64,000 nucleotides of DNA from Prorocentrum cordatum (GCA_963575745.1 CAUYUJ010003381.1:267727-331726); one strand, 5' to 3'; numbered from the stretch's first letter, positions 10,108-19,400 are shown. Translations and numbers: made by a program. Notes: generated from the sequence alone by a model not told the origin.

Positions 10108-10500
10108 CACTGGTCCTCCTCCTCCTCCTCCTCCTTCTCCTTGACGCTACCCCCGTCGCTCCCTCCGCCATGGCTGCTCCTGATGCTCCCGGCAAAGGGC
10201 GAGGGGAGGCGAGCGCCCGGCCCCGCCGCCGCCAGCCCGCGAGGCCATGCCCACGACCGCTGGCCAGGCCTCCCTTTTCGGAGTCTCGCCTCTCGCTGCG
10301 GAGGGGAGGGGGGCCGTCCCCGCGGAGCAGACGGGTCCCGAGTATCAACGGGTCCCGGAGACCTTCCGCCGCTTTCTTGCTCCTATGGGGCCCTCCCTGA
10401 CTGGGGCCCCTGGGGCCCCCGGAGCTGGTCGCTGAGGCAGGCTGCGAGCCGCTCCGGGGGACGAGGTCGCCGGGCCACGCGGCAACCTGAGTGCTGCTGC
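10108..10500. other. short CTC run and GC-rich island
   Basis: A short CTC run (10113-10140) is followed by GC-rich, non-repetitive DNA open in several + frames (Ala, Pro and Arg-rich). No family recognised and no consistent start or splice signals. Confidence 0.25.
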
Positions 10501-10513
10501 AGAGCCCCTTGGC

Positions 10514-10693
10514 TTAGGTCGGGCGTGTCCCCCTACAGGGAGATTTTCGATGACAAATAAAAATTACCCCAAAATGCCCCAAAATGGTTGAAAAATATTC
10601 AAAACATAGTCCCCAGACAATTTTTGGATTATGTTGGGGGTATGTTTTATTTTTCGTCGAAGATCCCCCTGTAGGAGGACAGGCCCGACTTAA
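10514..10693. mobile_element. family A TIR element, copy 1, perfect 8-bp target duplication
   Basis: Ends TTAGGTCGGGCGTGTCCCCC and its complement (ending CCCGACTTAA) are inverted over about 40 bp. CCCTTGGC flanks it on both sides (10506-10513, 10694-10701), an exact 8-bp target-site duplication. The interior is AT-rich and non-coding. An 8-bp duplication fits hAT, P or Merlin-type elements rather than piggyBac, whose TTAA is here part of the element. Confidence 0.9.
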
Positions 10694-10805
10694 CCCTTGG
10701 CCAGGGCGTGAACTCATGGATTGAGCCATGGTGAGGCTACACTTCTGTTGACAAGGGAACAAAGCACACCCATACTCACAGGAGGTTCGAGGAGGACTGG
10801 CTATA

Positions 10806-10935
10806 GGCTATGGGTATGGGCACGGTTTGTCGGACCCTGGGGGAGGGTCCCGTTCGAACGGGGACCCCCATCCGACAACACGCACCCGCAGCCCCCTCCA
10901 TCCTCTCCTATGGGTATGGGCGCGTGTTGTTCGTT
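10806..10935. repeat. hairpin between short direct repeats
   Basis: A near-palindrome (about 10828-10882: TTTGTCGGAC..., centre CCGTTCGAACGG) lies between two copies of CTATGGGTATGGGC at 10808 and 10908. Function unknown. Confidence 0.7.
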
Positions 10936-11384
10936 CGTTCGTTTGTTTTTCGGCCACAGCTTTGATCAGCAGGCGTCCAGATGCTTGCCATGAGGCGTGA
11001 AGGCGCGCCGTGATAGTTCAGGCGGCTCTCGTGCCGCTGGTGACGCGATGTCATGAGAAGCTCGTTCTGGAGGGAAGCCCCGGGGTCCAGGACCCGCTTC
11101 CGTCAGGACCCTTCTCTCTTGCAGCGAGGGAGGGAGGATGAGGACCAACAAATAGTTACGTACGCCAACATACACGTTCGGATGTCCGCGCGGATCACTT
11201 CGGGTTTAGGGTTTACCTTCCTATAGTCCCACTTGGAAACTGCTGGACGTGCCCCAAGCGCCCGAGACCCATGACATACAGAGCTCCACGCGTCGACGAC
11301 GACGACTCCGCGCGCGGCGACGTGCGCAGCGTGTTGCTGCAGCGCTGCGGTGGCCGACGCCAGTGGCGGTGCGGAACGGGGCCC

Positions 11385-11453
11385 AGAGGAGGAGGAGGAG
11401 GAGGAGGAGGAGGAGGAGGAGGAGGAGGAGGAGGTGGAGGAGGAGGAGGAGGA
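11385..11453. repeat. GGA microsatellite
   Basis: About 22 GGA triplets with single substitutions. Confidence 0.95.
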
Positions 11454-11514
11454 GCATTTGGGCGGTGCGCAGCGCAGCTCGGCACGTCGCTGGGGGCGGA
11501 GCTGCGCGAGGCCC

Positions 11515-11735
11515 GCCCCCGCCGGGGAGCGCCAGGGAACGCCCTGGGGGGACGCCTGGAGGCGCCAGGCGGCGCTCGGGAGCGCCCGGGGGTGCGCGCG
11601 GGAGCGCGCGAGTGTCTCGGGGGGCCCTCCCCGGGAGCGCGGGAGGGCCCGGGAGCGCCTGGTGCGCGCCAGGGGGCGCCCAGGGACGCTTGAAAGCGCT
11701 TTGGGGGGGCCCGGGGAGCGCCTGGGACAGACACG
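11515..11735. repeat. GC-rich degenerate minisatellite
   Basis: Degenerate, roughly 11-12-bp repeats of the GGGAGCGCCNGGG type, with many imperfect GGCGCC palindromes. Pro/Arg/Gly/Ala frames here are artefacts. Confidence 0.7.
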
Positions 11736-11767
11736 CGCGCAGGCGTGCACGGGATGGTCTTTTGGGG

Positions 11768-11935
11768 CCTCAGAGCGTGAATTGCCTACCCCGCTGTCGC
11801 TTCTAGGCAGAGGCAAGTCCTGCCACGCGCCTCCTCGTCAAGCGGCCTGACCGGTGTAGGCCGCAGTTTGGCATCGCTTGGTATCTCTTGGAAGCGAGGG
11901 TGGTCAAAAGCGAGGCAGGTTTGTTGTCAACCTAG
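11768..11935. mobile_element. family B inverted-repeat element, copy 1
   Basis: The block CACGCGCCTCCTCGTCAAGC to AAGCGAGGGTGGTCAAAAGC matches 46524-46693 and 51388-51560. CCTACCCCGCTTTCGCTTCC at the left is inverted relative to GGAAGCGAG...AGCGAGGTAGG at the right. This copy is the most diverged. Confidence 0.8.
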
Positions 11936-12212
11936 GATAGGGAGTGCATGAGTTGCAGAAGCCCATGCGCGCCGCGTGGTATGTGTTGCAAGGGATTCTG
12001 GCCGCACGTGCAGAAGCCGAAGTATCTACAGAGGAACATGGGGGGGATGCAGAAAGGGGGCGCCGACGGCGAGCGAGGAGACCTTGGGGATCTGACTATT
12101 TGTAGGCTCTTAGTTTTCAGGGTTCTTCGGACCGCCGTTGTGATAGAATGGGTCCTCCGGCCTATCCCGCCACCGTGCCCGCGCTGCGGTTCAGAGGTCC
12201 AAGGAGTCCCAG

Positions 12213-12330
12213 ATCACGGAGGAGGAGGAGGAGGAGGAGGAGGACGAGGAAGAGGAGCAGGAGCAGGCGTGAGGAGTCGGAGGAGGAAACACAGGATGAG
12301 TAGGAGGTGGGAGGAGGCGGAGGACGAGTG
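12213..12330. repeat. GGA-rich tract
   Basis: Imperfect GGA/GAG triplets; a second short run with CGA triplets follows at 12497-12556. Confidence 0.85.
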
Positions 12331-12589
12331 GGTGCGGAAGAAGAACGGCTGACATTGAGGAAAAGGAAACTTGACGACGGAAAATTGTTCAGAACTGCGA
12401 CTTAGCCAACGGAAGCACATTGTGAAGATATCCCGCGAAACCCACGACATCCCCCCTTGGGAAGTCGAGCAGCATACGTCGCGATCGAACGGGAGGAGGA
12501 GGAGGGGGAGGAAGAGGACGGCACCGACGACGACGACAACGACGACGACGAGGTCTGAGGCTCTCAACGGAGCGCTTCCGGAGACCTCT

Positions 12590-13130
12590 TCGGGGTAGTT
12601 TGGGGGCCTCTTGGTGGCCTCTTGAAGGCCTTTCTGTGACTTCTTGTGGTTTCCTGGGGGCCTCTTGGGGACCTCCAGGGGCCTCTGGAGGGCCTCTTGG
12701 GGGCCTCCTGGAGCCTTCTGGAGCCTCTTGGGTCGGAAGGCTCTAAATGTCCGTTTCGGTCCCCCCTCTGGGCCCCAATTTGGGGCCGTCCTGGAGGCCT
12801 CTTGGGCCGTTTGGGCGCCCTCCTGAGCCGTTGTGGGAGCCTCTTGGAGGCCTCTTACGCCGTCTTGGAGTGATATTGGATGCTTCATGGGCCGTCTTGG
12901 AGCGTCGGGAAGCCGAAAGGGCGAGGATACCAGAATCTGCCCAAAGACCTACGCACATCTATATATTTTGCCTCTTTAGGGCCCTCTTGGGAGTGCTCTC
13001 GGAGGCTTCTTGCGGCGTCTTAAAGGCGTCTGGGGCTGTCTGGATGACTTCGTAGCCTGTCTTGGGGCCGTCTCGGCGCTTTTGGACCCTCTTGGGCGCT
13101 TCTGACGGATTCTGTGGTTTGTTTCGGGTC
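12590..13130. repeat. 11-bp GGCCTCTTGGG minisatellite, block 1
   Basis: Degenerate tandem copies of an 11-bp unit close to GGCCTCTTGGG, with GGCCGTCTTGGG variants. Similar blocks lie at 25290, 38030, 41040, 54790 and, reversed, 55910. Low-complexity Pro/Gln/Lys frames on one strand result from it. Confidence 0.75.
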
Positions 13131-13139
13131 GTTTTGGAC

Positions 13140-13440
13140 GGGATCACCGTCGTTCCAGAGGCCCACAACCGCGTCTCCGCAGTTTTCCTACAGGGGTGGC
13201 CACCACGTCTGGCTGTTAGCCGCCTCCGTCCCACAGACGCGGAGGGTGGTGTTGCGGCGTGGCGCAGTGGGAGGAGTAAGCCCTTCCCTGGCGGCGATTC
13301 GGGCGCTGTTGTGTCGTACTCAGGCGATCGCAAACATGGATCAAGGGGGCGTGGACTAGCGACGGGTCCCGTTCCCATGGATAAATCGCAGATTTCCGCC
13401 GCCGAATGAGGCGGCACCGGCCGAATCTCGGGGAGATGCC
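13140..13440. other. dispersed repeat also found near 42880-42990
   Basis: GCAAACATGGATCAAGGG and GCGACGGGTCCCGTTCCC recur with changes at about 42926-42972. No coding signal recognised. Confidence 0.45.
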
Positions 13441-13631
13441 CCAAATCCACGGATCGCTAATCCCTGTTTGCGCGCCCCCGACATACAGCTGATCCGTTCA
13501 ACTCGGCTGCACGTGAGAGCAACCCTCCGCAGGAGTGACTTGTTAAGCGCGGCTTGCTGGTGGCTGGGGGAGGGAGAGGAATTCCCAGCACATTGGCCGC
13601 CATTGCCACATCGCATAAGCAACGATCGGCA

Positions 13632-13758
13632 AGCCCTGGGTTTCGACGGTTCTGCGATGGAAGGTGTGACGTCCCCACGCCAAGAGTCAATGCACTCCTG
13701 GGGCCTCAGGGTTGGGTTTCCTGTGGAAGGAAGGTGTCTTGTGCACGGACCTCCACTG
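13632..13758. mobile_element. family E MITE, copy 2, 5'-truncated
   Basis: From CCCTGGGTTTCGACGG to GGACCTCCACTG(TA). The right end is a clean CAGT-type TIR at a TA. The left part is lost. Confidence 0.75.
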
Positions 13759-13760
13759 TA

Positions 13761-14018
13761 GGTTGGAAGAAAAGCGCTCCCGACCCGCCCTGCACGCCCT
13801 GGACGCCGCGGCCGCCAGGCCCACTGTGCGCTGGCGCGCCCTGGCCATCCTGCCTCGCGCCCGCGACGCGCGACGACTGCATGCCCCGCCCCGGGGGCCT
13901 CGTGGGTGCCCCGCCTCGCGCTCCCGTGTGGGCACCGCTCGACGCCCAGCACGCCCAGCGCTCTGGCCCGGTGCGATCTGCGCACGCGGTCGCCCGCCAT
14001 CCAGTCCACTTGGCTGGA
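13761..14018 (+). CDS. possible exon, unknown protein
   Basis: Directly after an E-element end, a + frame reads RLEEKRSRPALHALDAAAAR and onward with G or C at most third positions for about 45 codons, then drifts into an Arg/Pro-rich run before a GGA tract. No family is recognised. It lies upstream of the TraB-like exons on the same strand and could belong to the same gene. Confidence 0.25.
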
Positions 14019-14165
14019 GGAGGAGGAGGAGGAGGAGGAGGAGGAGGAGGAGGAGGAGGAGGAGGAGGAGGAGGAGGAGGAGGAGGAGGAGGAGGGGGGG
14101 GAGCAGGAGGTGGAGTTGGAGGAGGAGGAGGAGGAGGAGGAGGAGGAGGAGGAGGAGGGGGAGGT
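14019..14165. repeat. GGA microsatellite
   Basis: Two runs of GGA triplets joined by GGGGGGGAGCAGG. Confidence 0.95.
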
Positions 14166-14254
14166 GGAGGCAAGGGCGGGCGCCTCACGTCTTGAGCCTC
14201 GGACCCTCGGCCCCCGGGGTCGTCGGGCACGTCGGCGTTCGGGGTCGGTCGGGG

Positions 14255-14740
14255 CGCCAGATCCTGGAGGATCCCGCAGGGACCTGGGCCTGGGTGCAGG
14301 ACCCTGCAGGATCTTGCAAAGTTTAAGTCGGGCGTGTCCCCCTATAGGGGGATGTTCGACGAAAACTAGAAAATAACCCCAAAAAAAACCCAGAAGGCCA
14401 ACACATATTCAACAAGTAGTCCCCAGACTATGTATTGCACATTTCTTGGTTATTTTGGGGGTATCATGTCTTTGTCGTCGAAAATCCTCCTGTAGGGGGA
14501 CAGGCCCGACTTAATGCACAGTATGGCTGGCCCGGGTCTGGACTGGCCGGGGTCAGCAGATCCCGCAGGGATCCGGGCCTGGGTGCAGGGACTTGGGCCT
14601 GGGTGCAGGGACCGGGACCTGGGTGCAGGGATCTGGCCGGGAGGATCCCGCAGGGACCTGGGCTTGGGTGCAGAACCCTGCAGGATCTTGCACAGTCTGG
14701 CTGGCCCGGGTCTGGATTGGCTGGGGTCAGCAGATCCCCA
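14255..14740. repeat. GGATCCTGCAGG-type minisatellite interrupted by family A
   Basis: Tandem, partly nested copies of units like GACCTGGGCCTGGGTGCAGG and CCCTGCAGGATCTTGCA. The same motifs appear at about 45690-45850. Family A copy 2 sits inside it, and the uninterrupted repeat at 14675-14710 shows what the target looked like. Confidence 0.75.
14323..14514. mobile_element. family A TIR element, copy 2, 8-bp target duplication
   Basis: TTAAGTCGGGCGTGTCCCCC ... CCCGACTTAA. Flanks TGCAAAGT (14315-14322) and TGCACAGT (14515-14522) agree at 7 of 8. The empty-site homologue at about 14689 reads TTGCACAGTCTGGCTGGCC, confirming both element boundary and duplication length. Confidence 0.9.
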
Positions 14741-14880
14741 GAGCGTCGCGCTGCTCGGCCGCAGCCGCGCCAGTGACAGCCGCGGCGCCGCCGCCGCGCC
14801 GAGCCGGCCGCCCCGGCGCGTCGGCGGGGGGGTCGCGGCGCGGCCGCCGCGCGAGGCCTCCGCGCTGCGCGCCCCGCGCC
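14741..14880 (+). other. GC3-rich coding-like stretch cut by family A
   Basis: GC-rich, non-repetitive sequence ending exactly at a family A insertion. Removing A and one target copy joins it to the coding island at 15332. Several frames are open, so the reading frame is uncertain. Confidence 0.25.
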
Positions 14881-15323
14881 TGAAGTCGGGCAGGTCCCTC
14901 TGCAGGAGGAACGCCTGCGAGGGCGATTCCTCCTCCTCCCTCCCCCCTCCCTCCCTCTCCTCTCCTCTCCTCCTCCTCCTCCTCCTCCTCCTCCTCCTCC
15001 TCCTCCTCCTCCTCCTCCTCCTCCTCCTCCTCCTCCTCCTCCGCTAAGTCCGCGGTGGTGGTTGGGTCAGCGCAGGTCCGCTTGGTGGTGCATAGGTTCC
15101 AGCGGTGGATGCCTCGGGCGGACGTAAGTCTGGGGACGATTCTGCGACGACGTTTGCCTGCGCGCGCGTATGTTTTGTGGACTGCGTGCTCCTGTGCTTC
15201 GTGAGCGAGCCGCAGCCTGGGGACGATTCTGCGATGATGCTTGCCTGCGCGCGCGTATGTTTCGTGGACTGCGTGCTCTGGTGCTTCCAACGCTCTGCCT
15301 GTAGGAGGACCTGCCCGACCTAC
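14881..15323. mobile_element. family A TIR element, copy 3, enlarged by a CTC tract
   Basis: Ends TGAAGTCGGGCAGGTCCCTC and its complement (ending CCTGCCCGACCTAC). Flanks CCCGCGCC and CCCTCGCC agree at 7 of 8. At 443 bp it is more than twice the usual size because it holds a CTC tract (14930-15042) and a roughly 93-bp internal duplication (GGGGACGATTCTGCGA at 15132 and 15220). Confidence 0.85.
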
Positions 15324-15331
15324 CCCTCGCC

Positions 15332-15478
15332 ATGCGGCGGGCGCGGCGGGTCCTGGCGCCTGCCGGGGCGGCCGCGCTGCCGCCCCACGCGGTGCGGCTG
15401 GAGGGCCCCTGGGGACGGCGGCTGCTGCTGCTGCCCGTGCTGCACGGCCGGCTGGCCGGGCCCGGGCAGAGCGCCGAG
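15332..15478 (+). CDS. TraB/PrgY/GumN-domain protein, exon with the GT.H..SAEE region
   Basis: TraB-family proteins carry an N-terminal strand followed by a conserved His and a Ser-Ala-Glu segment, then an E-L-[CD] motif, a G-x-E...DRP...T..R block and an ERD/ERxxY helix. This island gives GRRLLLLPVLHGRLAG and GQSAEE, fitting the first segment; codons are almost all GC3. The ATG at 15332 may be internal, because family A copy 3 ends just before it. The donor is not certain; ending at 15478 (phase 0) joins cleanly to 17374. Family members are membrane or secreted proteins in bacteria and organelle-associated proteins in eukaryotes, with a proposed metalloprotease-like fold; the role here is unknown. 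Confidence 0.5.
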
Positions 15479-15514
15479 GAGCGGGGCAGAAGGATGACAC
15501 GACGCCATAAGTCT

Positions 15515-15721
15515 GGACGCCCGAGACGGGCACGGAGAGAATGGGTACAATGCCCAACAGCAGTTCTTGTTCATTTTGAACAGGGCTCGCTGTCCACGCC
15601 GCCGCGGCCTGTATCAATTCGAGACAGAAGGCCGCCTGCCCAACAGCGGCCGCTGTTGGTTTGCGACAACATGTGCTGTTGGGCATTGTACCCATTTTTT
15701 CCGTACCCATTTCGGCCGTCC
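15515..15721. mobile_element. family C inverted-repeat element, copy 3, best preserved
   Basis: Arms of about 48 bp: GGACGCCCGAGACGGGCACG ... on the left, and its near-complement ending TTCGGCCGTCC on the right, including ATGGGTACAATGCCCAACAG in both. Centre CCGCCTGCCCAACAGCGGCC. Non-coding. Confidence 0.85.
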
Positions 15722-15754
15722 AAAATAAACGGCGGAGCAGGAGGCTCGAAGAAG

Positions 15755-15965
15755 AACAAAGAGATGGCAAAAACATAAAAGGCTTTGGCACTTCGCGCAG
15801 ATTTCTTGGATTCGCGCCTGGGCCCCCCTCCTGGCGGCGGCTCCTGCGCCGACCGTGGCGCGCTCCGCGCGCCAGGGAGGGGGGTCCGGCGCAGATCCAG
15901 GACATCCGCGCGGAGCGCCAAAAGGCTATGCTTACGACGTTTCCCTTCTTAAGAAGCAGCGCGTC
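15755..15965. mobile_element. family O palindromic element, copy 6
   Basis: Long arms (GAAGAAGAACAAAGAG... and ...GTTTCCCTTCTTAAGAAG) outside the usual GCGCGGATTTCTTGGA and ATCCGCGCGGAGCGCC arms, showing the full family O end is at least 55 bp. Confidence 0.8.
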
Positions 15966-15969
15966 GTAA

Positions 15970-16172
15970 ACCTTAGAATTCTAAGGAAGCGGTACCGCTT
16001 CCTCAGAATTCCTCGGTACCGCTTCCTTCTAAGGAAGCAGCAACATCGGCACCGCTTCCTTGGAATTCTAAGGAAGCGGTACCGCTTCCTTAGAATTCCT
16101 CGGTACCGCTTCCTTCTAAGGGAGCAGCAGCATCGGCACCGCTTCCTTCGAATTCTAAGGAAGCGGTAAACC
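15970..16172. repeat. 87-bp palindromic tandem repeat built from a family L end
   Basis: GAATTCTAAGGAAGCGGTACC starts units at 15976, 16063 and (partial) 16150, exactly 87 bp apart. Each unit has three inverted pairs (AAGCGGTACCGCTT; CCTTAGAATTCTAAGG). The GCAGCAACATCGGCACCGC segment is the inverted end of the adjoining family L copy. Confidence 0.88.
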
Positions 16173-16283
16173 GATGTTGCTGCTCGTCCCGGAGAGCCGT
16201 GGTCGCCACGGCTGGACACTCCTCGAGACCCCGGCCAGGGCACACGCCGGGGGGGGCCCCCGGGAGCAGCGGCATCGGCCTCT
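16172..16283. mobile_element. family L MITE, copy 2
   Basis: AAACCGATGTTGCTGCTC at left and GGGAGCAGCGGCATCGGCC at right are inverted. Its left end borders the 87-bp array made from the same motif. Confidence 0.7.
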
Positions 16284-16286
16284 TTC

Positions 16287-16805
16287 AGAGCCCCGAATCA
16301 TCAGGGGTAACTCGGGTCAGGGATAACTCGGGTTCGCTTTTCGGGAGTCCAAACCCGAGTTACCCCGGACCCGAGTTATCGGGCGTCCAAGAGCCCCGAA
16401 TCATCAGGGGTAACTCGGGTCAGGGATAACTCGGGTTCGCTTTTCGGGAATCCAAACCCGAGTTACCCCGGACCTGAGTTATCGGGCGTCCAAGAGCCCC
16501 GAATCATCAGGGGTAACTCGGGTCAGGGATAACTCGGGTTCGCTTTTCGGGAATCCAAACCCGAGTTGCCCCGGACCCGAGTTATCGGGCGTCCAAGAGC
16601 CCCGAATCATCAGGGGTAGCTCGGGTCAGGGATCACTCGGGTTCGCTTTTCGGGAATCCAAACCCGAGTTGCCCCGGACCCGAGTTATCGGGCGTCCAAG
16701 AGCCCCGAATCATCAGGGGTAACTCGGGTCAGGGATAACTCGGGTTCCTTTCTCGGGAATCCAAACCCGAGTTACCCCGGACCCGAGTTATCCCGGACAA
16801 CTCGG
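16287..16805. repeat. 103-bp satellite, five copies
   Basis: AGAGCCCCGAATCATCAGG starts units at 16287, 16390, 16493, 16596 and 16699, each exactly 103 bp apart. Every unit contains inverted AACTCGGGTT / AACCCGAGTT segments and can fold. Copies differ by only a few bases, so the expansion is recent. Confidence 0.95.
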
Positions 16806-16825
16806 GCGCCCAAATCTTCTCCCTG

Positions 16826-17050
16826 CGCCTCCCAGATGGAGTCTGCGCAGGCGGGGTCGGAGGATCGCGCCGCATTGCCGATGCAGCGGCCGAGCGGCTC
16901 GATGTGGAGCCCGGCCTTCTCCACGCCCACGGCGCCGATGCACCGCCCCGGCGTCGCCGGCCCATCGCGGATGCCCGCCGGCGTGTCGACCGGCGGTGAC
17001 CCCGCCGCCGGCGTTCCACGTGGAACGCCGCTGGCGACCGATGTGGAGCG
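16826..17050. mobile_element. family N MITE, copy 2, right end missing
   Basis: CGCCTCCCAGATGGAG and GGGGTCGGAGGATCGCGCCG match family N; the core has diverged and the right TIR is replaced by other sequence. Confidence 0.65.
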
Positions 17051-17097
17051 ATCGGACGTTCGCAAATGGTCGATCTTTCAATTTTGAACGATCAATT

Positions 17098-17244
17098 GGG
17101 AGAGGTTTGAGTATGAGCTGTTAGGGCCCGAAAGATGGCGAACTATGCCTGAGAAGGGCAAACTCAAGGGAAACTCTGATGGAGGCTCGTAGCGATTCTG
17201 ACGTGCAAATTGTTCGTCATACTTGGGTATAGGGGCGAAAGACT

Positions 17245-17292
<48 letters not shown>

Positions 17293-17293
17293 C
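17098..17293 (+). rRNA. 28S (LSU) rRNA gene fragment, pseudogene
   Basis: The stretch from GGAGAGGTTTGAGTATGAGC to TTTCCCTCAGGATA follows eukaryotic LSU rRNA across the conserved region after the D3 domain, including CCCGAAAGATGG, GAACTATGCCTGAG, CGATTCTGACGTGCAAAT, GGGTATAGGGGCGAAAGACT and ATCGAACCATCTAGTAGCTG. A few bases seem lost after GAGTATGAGC and some substitutions are present. Both flanks are unrelated repeat DNA, so it is a roughly 196-bp displaced fragment in an intron of the TraB-like gene and not a functional rDNA unit. Confidence 0.93.
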
Positions 17294-17373
17294 CTGCGGT
17301 GTCAGGAGCCACCGCCGAAGTCGCCACGACACGAGCTTGCCGTACATTGGAGGCCTCTCTTCTGGTTCCGGAG

Positions 17374-17478
17374 GAGGCCGCCAGGGCGATCCGGGCGCTG
17401 GCGCCCCGGCAGGTCCTGGTCGAGCTCTGTGCCAGGCGGTGCCCCTGGCCGCCCCGGGGAAGGGCCGTCGAAGCAGAG
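17374..17478 (+). CDS. TraB-domain protein, exon with the VELC motif
   Basis: GAG|GAGGCCGCC follows a pyrimidine-rich CTCTCTTCTGGTTCC. The frame reads EEAARAIRALAPRQVLVELC and ends at GCAGAG|GTGAGG, a GT donor. The pattern E..R.IR.L.P..VLVELC..R is the signature strand-helix of TraB proteins, directly after the SAEE of the previous exon. Both ends are phase 0. A purine GGA tract and family A copy 4 occupy the start of the next intron. About 80 further residues are normally found before the next recognised block, so an exon between 17.5 and 19.6 kb is probably unrecognised. Confidence 0.55.
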
Positions 17479-17532
17479 GTGAGGAGGAGGAGGAGGAGGA
17501 GGAGGAGGAGGAGGAGGAGGAGGAGGAGGTGT
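17479..17532. repeat. GGA microsatellite
   Basis: About 17 GGA triplets beginning at the predicted GT donor of the TraB exon. Confidence 0.93.
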
Positions 17533-17561
17533 GGTCGGTGGATCGCGCCACGTCGCTGGTG

Positions 17562-17721
17562 TTGAGTCGGGCAGGTCCCTCTACAGGGGGGACGTACAAC
17601 AATAGTCAAAGAACAGTCTGGGGACGATGTTCTGACTGTTCTTGATTATTTTGGGGGCATTTTCTGATTATTTTTGATCGTTCTGTCAACATCCACCTGT
17701 ACGAGGACATGCCAAACCTAA
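17562..17721. mobile_element. family A TIR element, copy 4, perfect 8-bp target duplication
   Basis: TTGAGTCGGGCAGGTCCCTC ... ACATGCCAAACCTAA, flanked by CGCTGGTG at 17554-17561 and 17722-17729. The interior has an inverted GAACAGTC/GACTGTTC pair. Confidence 0.9.
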
Positions 17722-18073
17722 CGCTGGTGCGGCGTGACCCTGGGCCCGAGGTTCCCAATCCCATCGCCGCTCGGGCAGGTGGTAATTGTCGAAGAGGGGA
17801 TCCACTGCAGGATCGATCTACTCCAAGACTGATTTCCCCGCCGACTTTGCAAGAAGCGCGTAGAGTGTTCGTAGGTCTACGGGGCATTACACGCATGCTC
17901 CGTGTTTTCGGCGGGAAAACACATTTTCGGGGAAACAGTTCTGGAATCGATCCCCTGCTCGAATTGGGGGGTACGGTGAAGAGAAGGGCCGGCCTTGCTG
18001 GATCCAAAAAGGGCTCTCAAGGGCTCCTGTTGGGGACCCTTCCTTCAACCCCCATGTAGGTCACCTCCCATTA

Positions 18074-18248
18074 CAGTCGGGGCCCTGAAGAAGGAACCCT
18101 TTTGGTTGGGGAGGGGCTCCGGGTTCCTTCAGTGTTTCACAGCTTGCCTCAGGTGTTCTTTATGTTTTCGATAGGAAATCGAAGTTTAACTTATGGAAAA
18201 AAGGGCCTCGTTCCTTATTTAGGGTTCCTTAGGTCAACGCCTCGACTG
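18074..18248. mobile_element. family I TA-flanked MITE, copy 1
   Basis: TA|CAGTCGGGGCCCTGAAGAAG ... GGTCAACGCCTCGACTG|TA, with inverted ends. The same 175-bp element lies reversed at 44454-44628. CAGT ends with a TA target point to Tc1/mariner-like transposition. Confidence 0.9.
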
Positions 18249-18424
18249 TACCAGCCGCCCGATGCCGTCGGCGCCGATGCATGGGCGGTGCGGCGCTCGC
18301 GAGCCTCCCACCCGATCCGGCGAGGCCTCGTCTGGAGCCGGGGCAAACAGGGCCGTCCTTGCACGGACACTGGAGCGTAAGCTGCCCGCGTAGAGTGGAG
18401 GCGCGCATCAAGAGACCAAGTCAG

Positions 18425-18640
18425 GGCTCGTTTCGATTCCTCCGATTCGATTCTATTCGACTTCGATGGCTTCCGATTCCGATTCGATAGGACTTCGGAT
18501 TCCGATTTGGGCTCCGATTCCTTACTGGAGGCATATTAGCCTGCCGATGTCCGCCGATTCCACTTTTCCCGACTCGGCCGCCGATTTCCGCCGATCCGAC
18601 TCATTTCGATCGCCGATCCGATTTATCGATTCGATTCTGG
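18425..18640. repeat. degenerate CGATTCC repeat
   Basis: Dense, irregular copies of CGATTC / CCGATTCCGATT with no fixed period. No gene seen. Confidence 0.65.
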
Positions 18641-18798
18641 GCTCTCCTGCCAAGTGCTCTTTGCCAGGGTACCCTGGGTGGTTTCTTCGAGCCGCGCGCT
18701 GCGCTGTGACTTCCCGCGGCCGCTGAGAAGCTGCTGCGTTCAGGGTGCTACGGGTGTCCCCTCAGGTGTACCTTGCGTGCGGGTTTTCGGGGTTGGGT

Positions 18799-18955
18799 TT
18801 AAATCGTGCGTACCCCTCTACAGGAGGAACGTTCAAAAATAGCCAAACAATAGTCTTGGGACGATATCTTGAGTATTGATTTGCATTTTGGAATACTTGT
18901 GGCTATTATTCATTCTTCGTCAAAATCTCCCTGTAGGAGGACACGCCCGACCTAA
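18799..18955. mobile_element. family A TIR element, copy 5
   Basis: TTAAATCGTGCGTACCCCTC ... GGACACGCCCGACCTAA. Flanks GGTTGGGT and GGTTAGAC agree at 5 of 8, so an older insertion. Confidence 0.8.
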
Positions 18956-19102
18956 GGTTAGACTTCTTGCGATGGTTTCTTGCGATCGCGCCCGCACTGT
19001 AAGGTCGCGCGTGCGCGCCCTTTTCTCCAAGCGTGGTGTGCCACGCTGGTGGCCTGCGTAGGCCACCGCGTGAGGTCGCCACGCCATCCCGCCCAAGACT
19101 TC

Positions 19103-19400
19103 CAGCGGGGACCCCTGCCAAGAAACACCCAGCTTGCCTCCAGGGTGCCCTGGGTTTCTTGGGTTTCGCTGGTCTTGCCATGCAAAGCTCAGGAGAGGAA
19201 AAAACACACAGACACAATTAATCCTCGATTCCCCAGAAAATATGGGAAAATATGGGGAATCATTTTATTTGTGTGTATTTATTTGTGTGTCCTTGAGCCC
19301 CTTGAAAAGCGTGACGTTCTCGCACCAAGAGTCAATGGACGTCCTGGGATCTCAGGGTTGGGTTCCTTGTGGACGGTTTCTTGTGGACCAGCCCCCACCG
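19103..19400. mobile_element. family E MITE, copy 3, split by family F
   Basis: Both halves of family E (CAGCGGGGACCCCTGCC...; ...CAGCCCCCACCG) surround an inserted family F element. Confidence 0.8.
19187..19303. mobile_element. family F element, copy 2, nested in E
   Basis: GCTCAGGAGAGGAAAAAACA ... TTTGTGTGTCCTTGAGCC with inverted ends; the E sequence resumes at AAGCGTGACG. Flanks CCATGCAA / CCTTGAAA suggest an 8-bp duplication. Confidence 0.75.

Noticed and set aside
12590-13130. Proline-rich repeat protein encoded by the GGCCTCTTGGG blocks
   Set aside because: Six blocks in both orientations with many stops and an 11-bp period that cannot keep one reading frame.
14323-14514. piggyBac-type element with TTAA target
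   Set aside because: TTAA is inside the ends of family A; true duplications are 8 bp outside it.
16287-16805. CRISPR-like regular array
   Set aside because: Whole 103-bp units repeat with no variable spacers; eukaryotic satellite.
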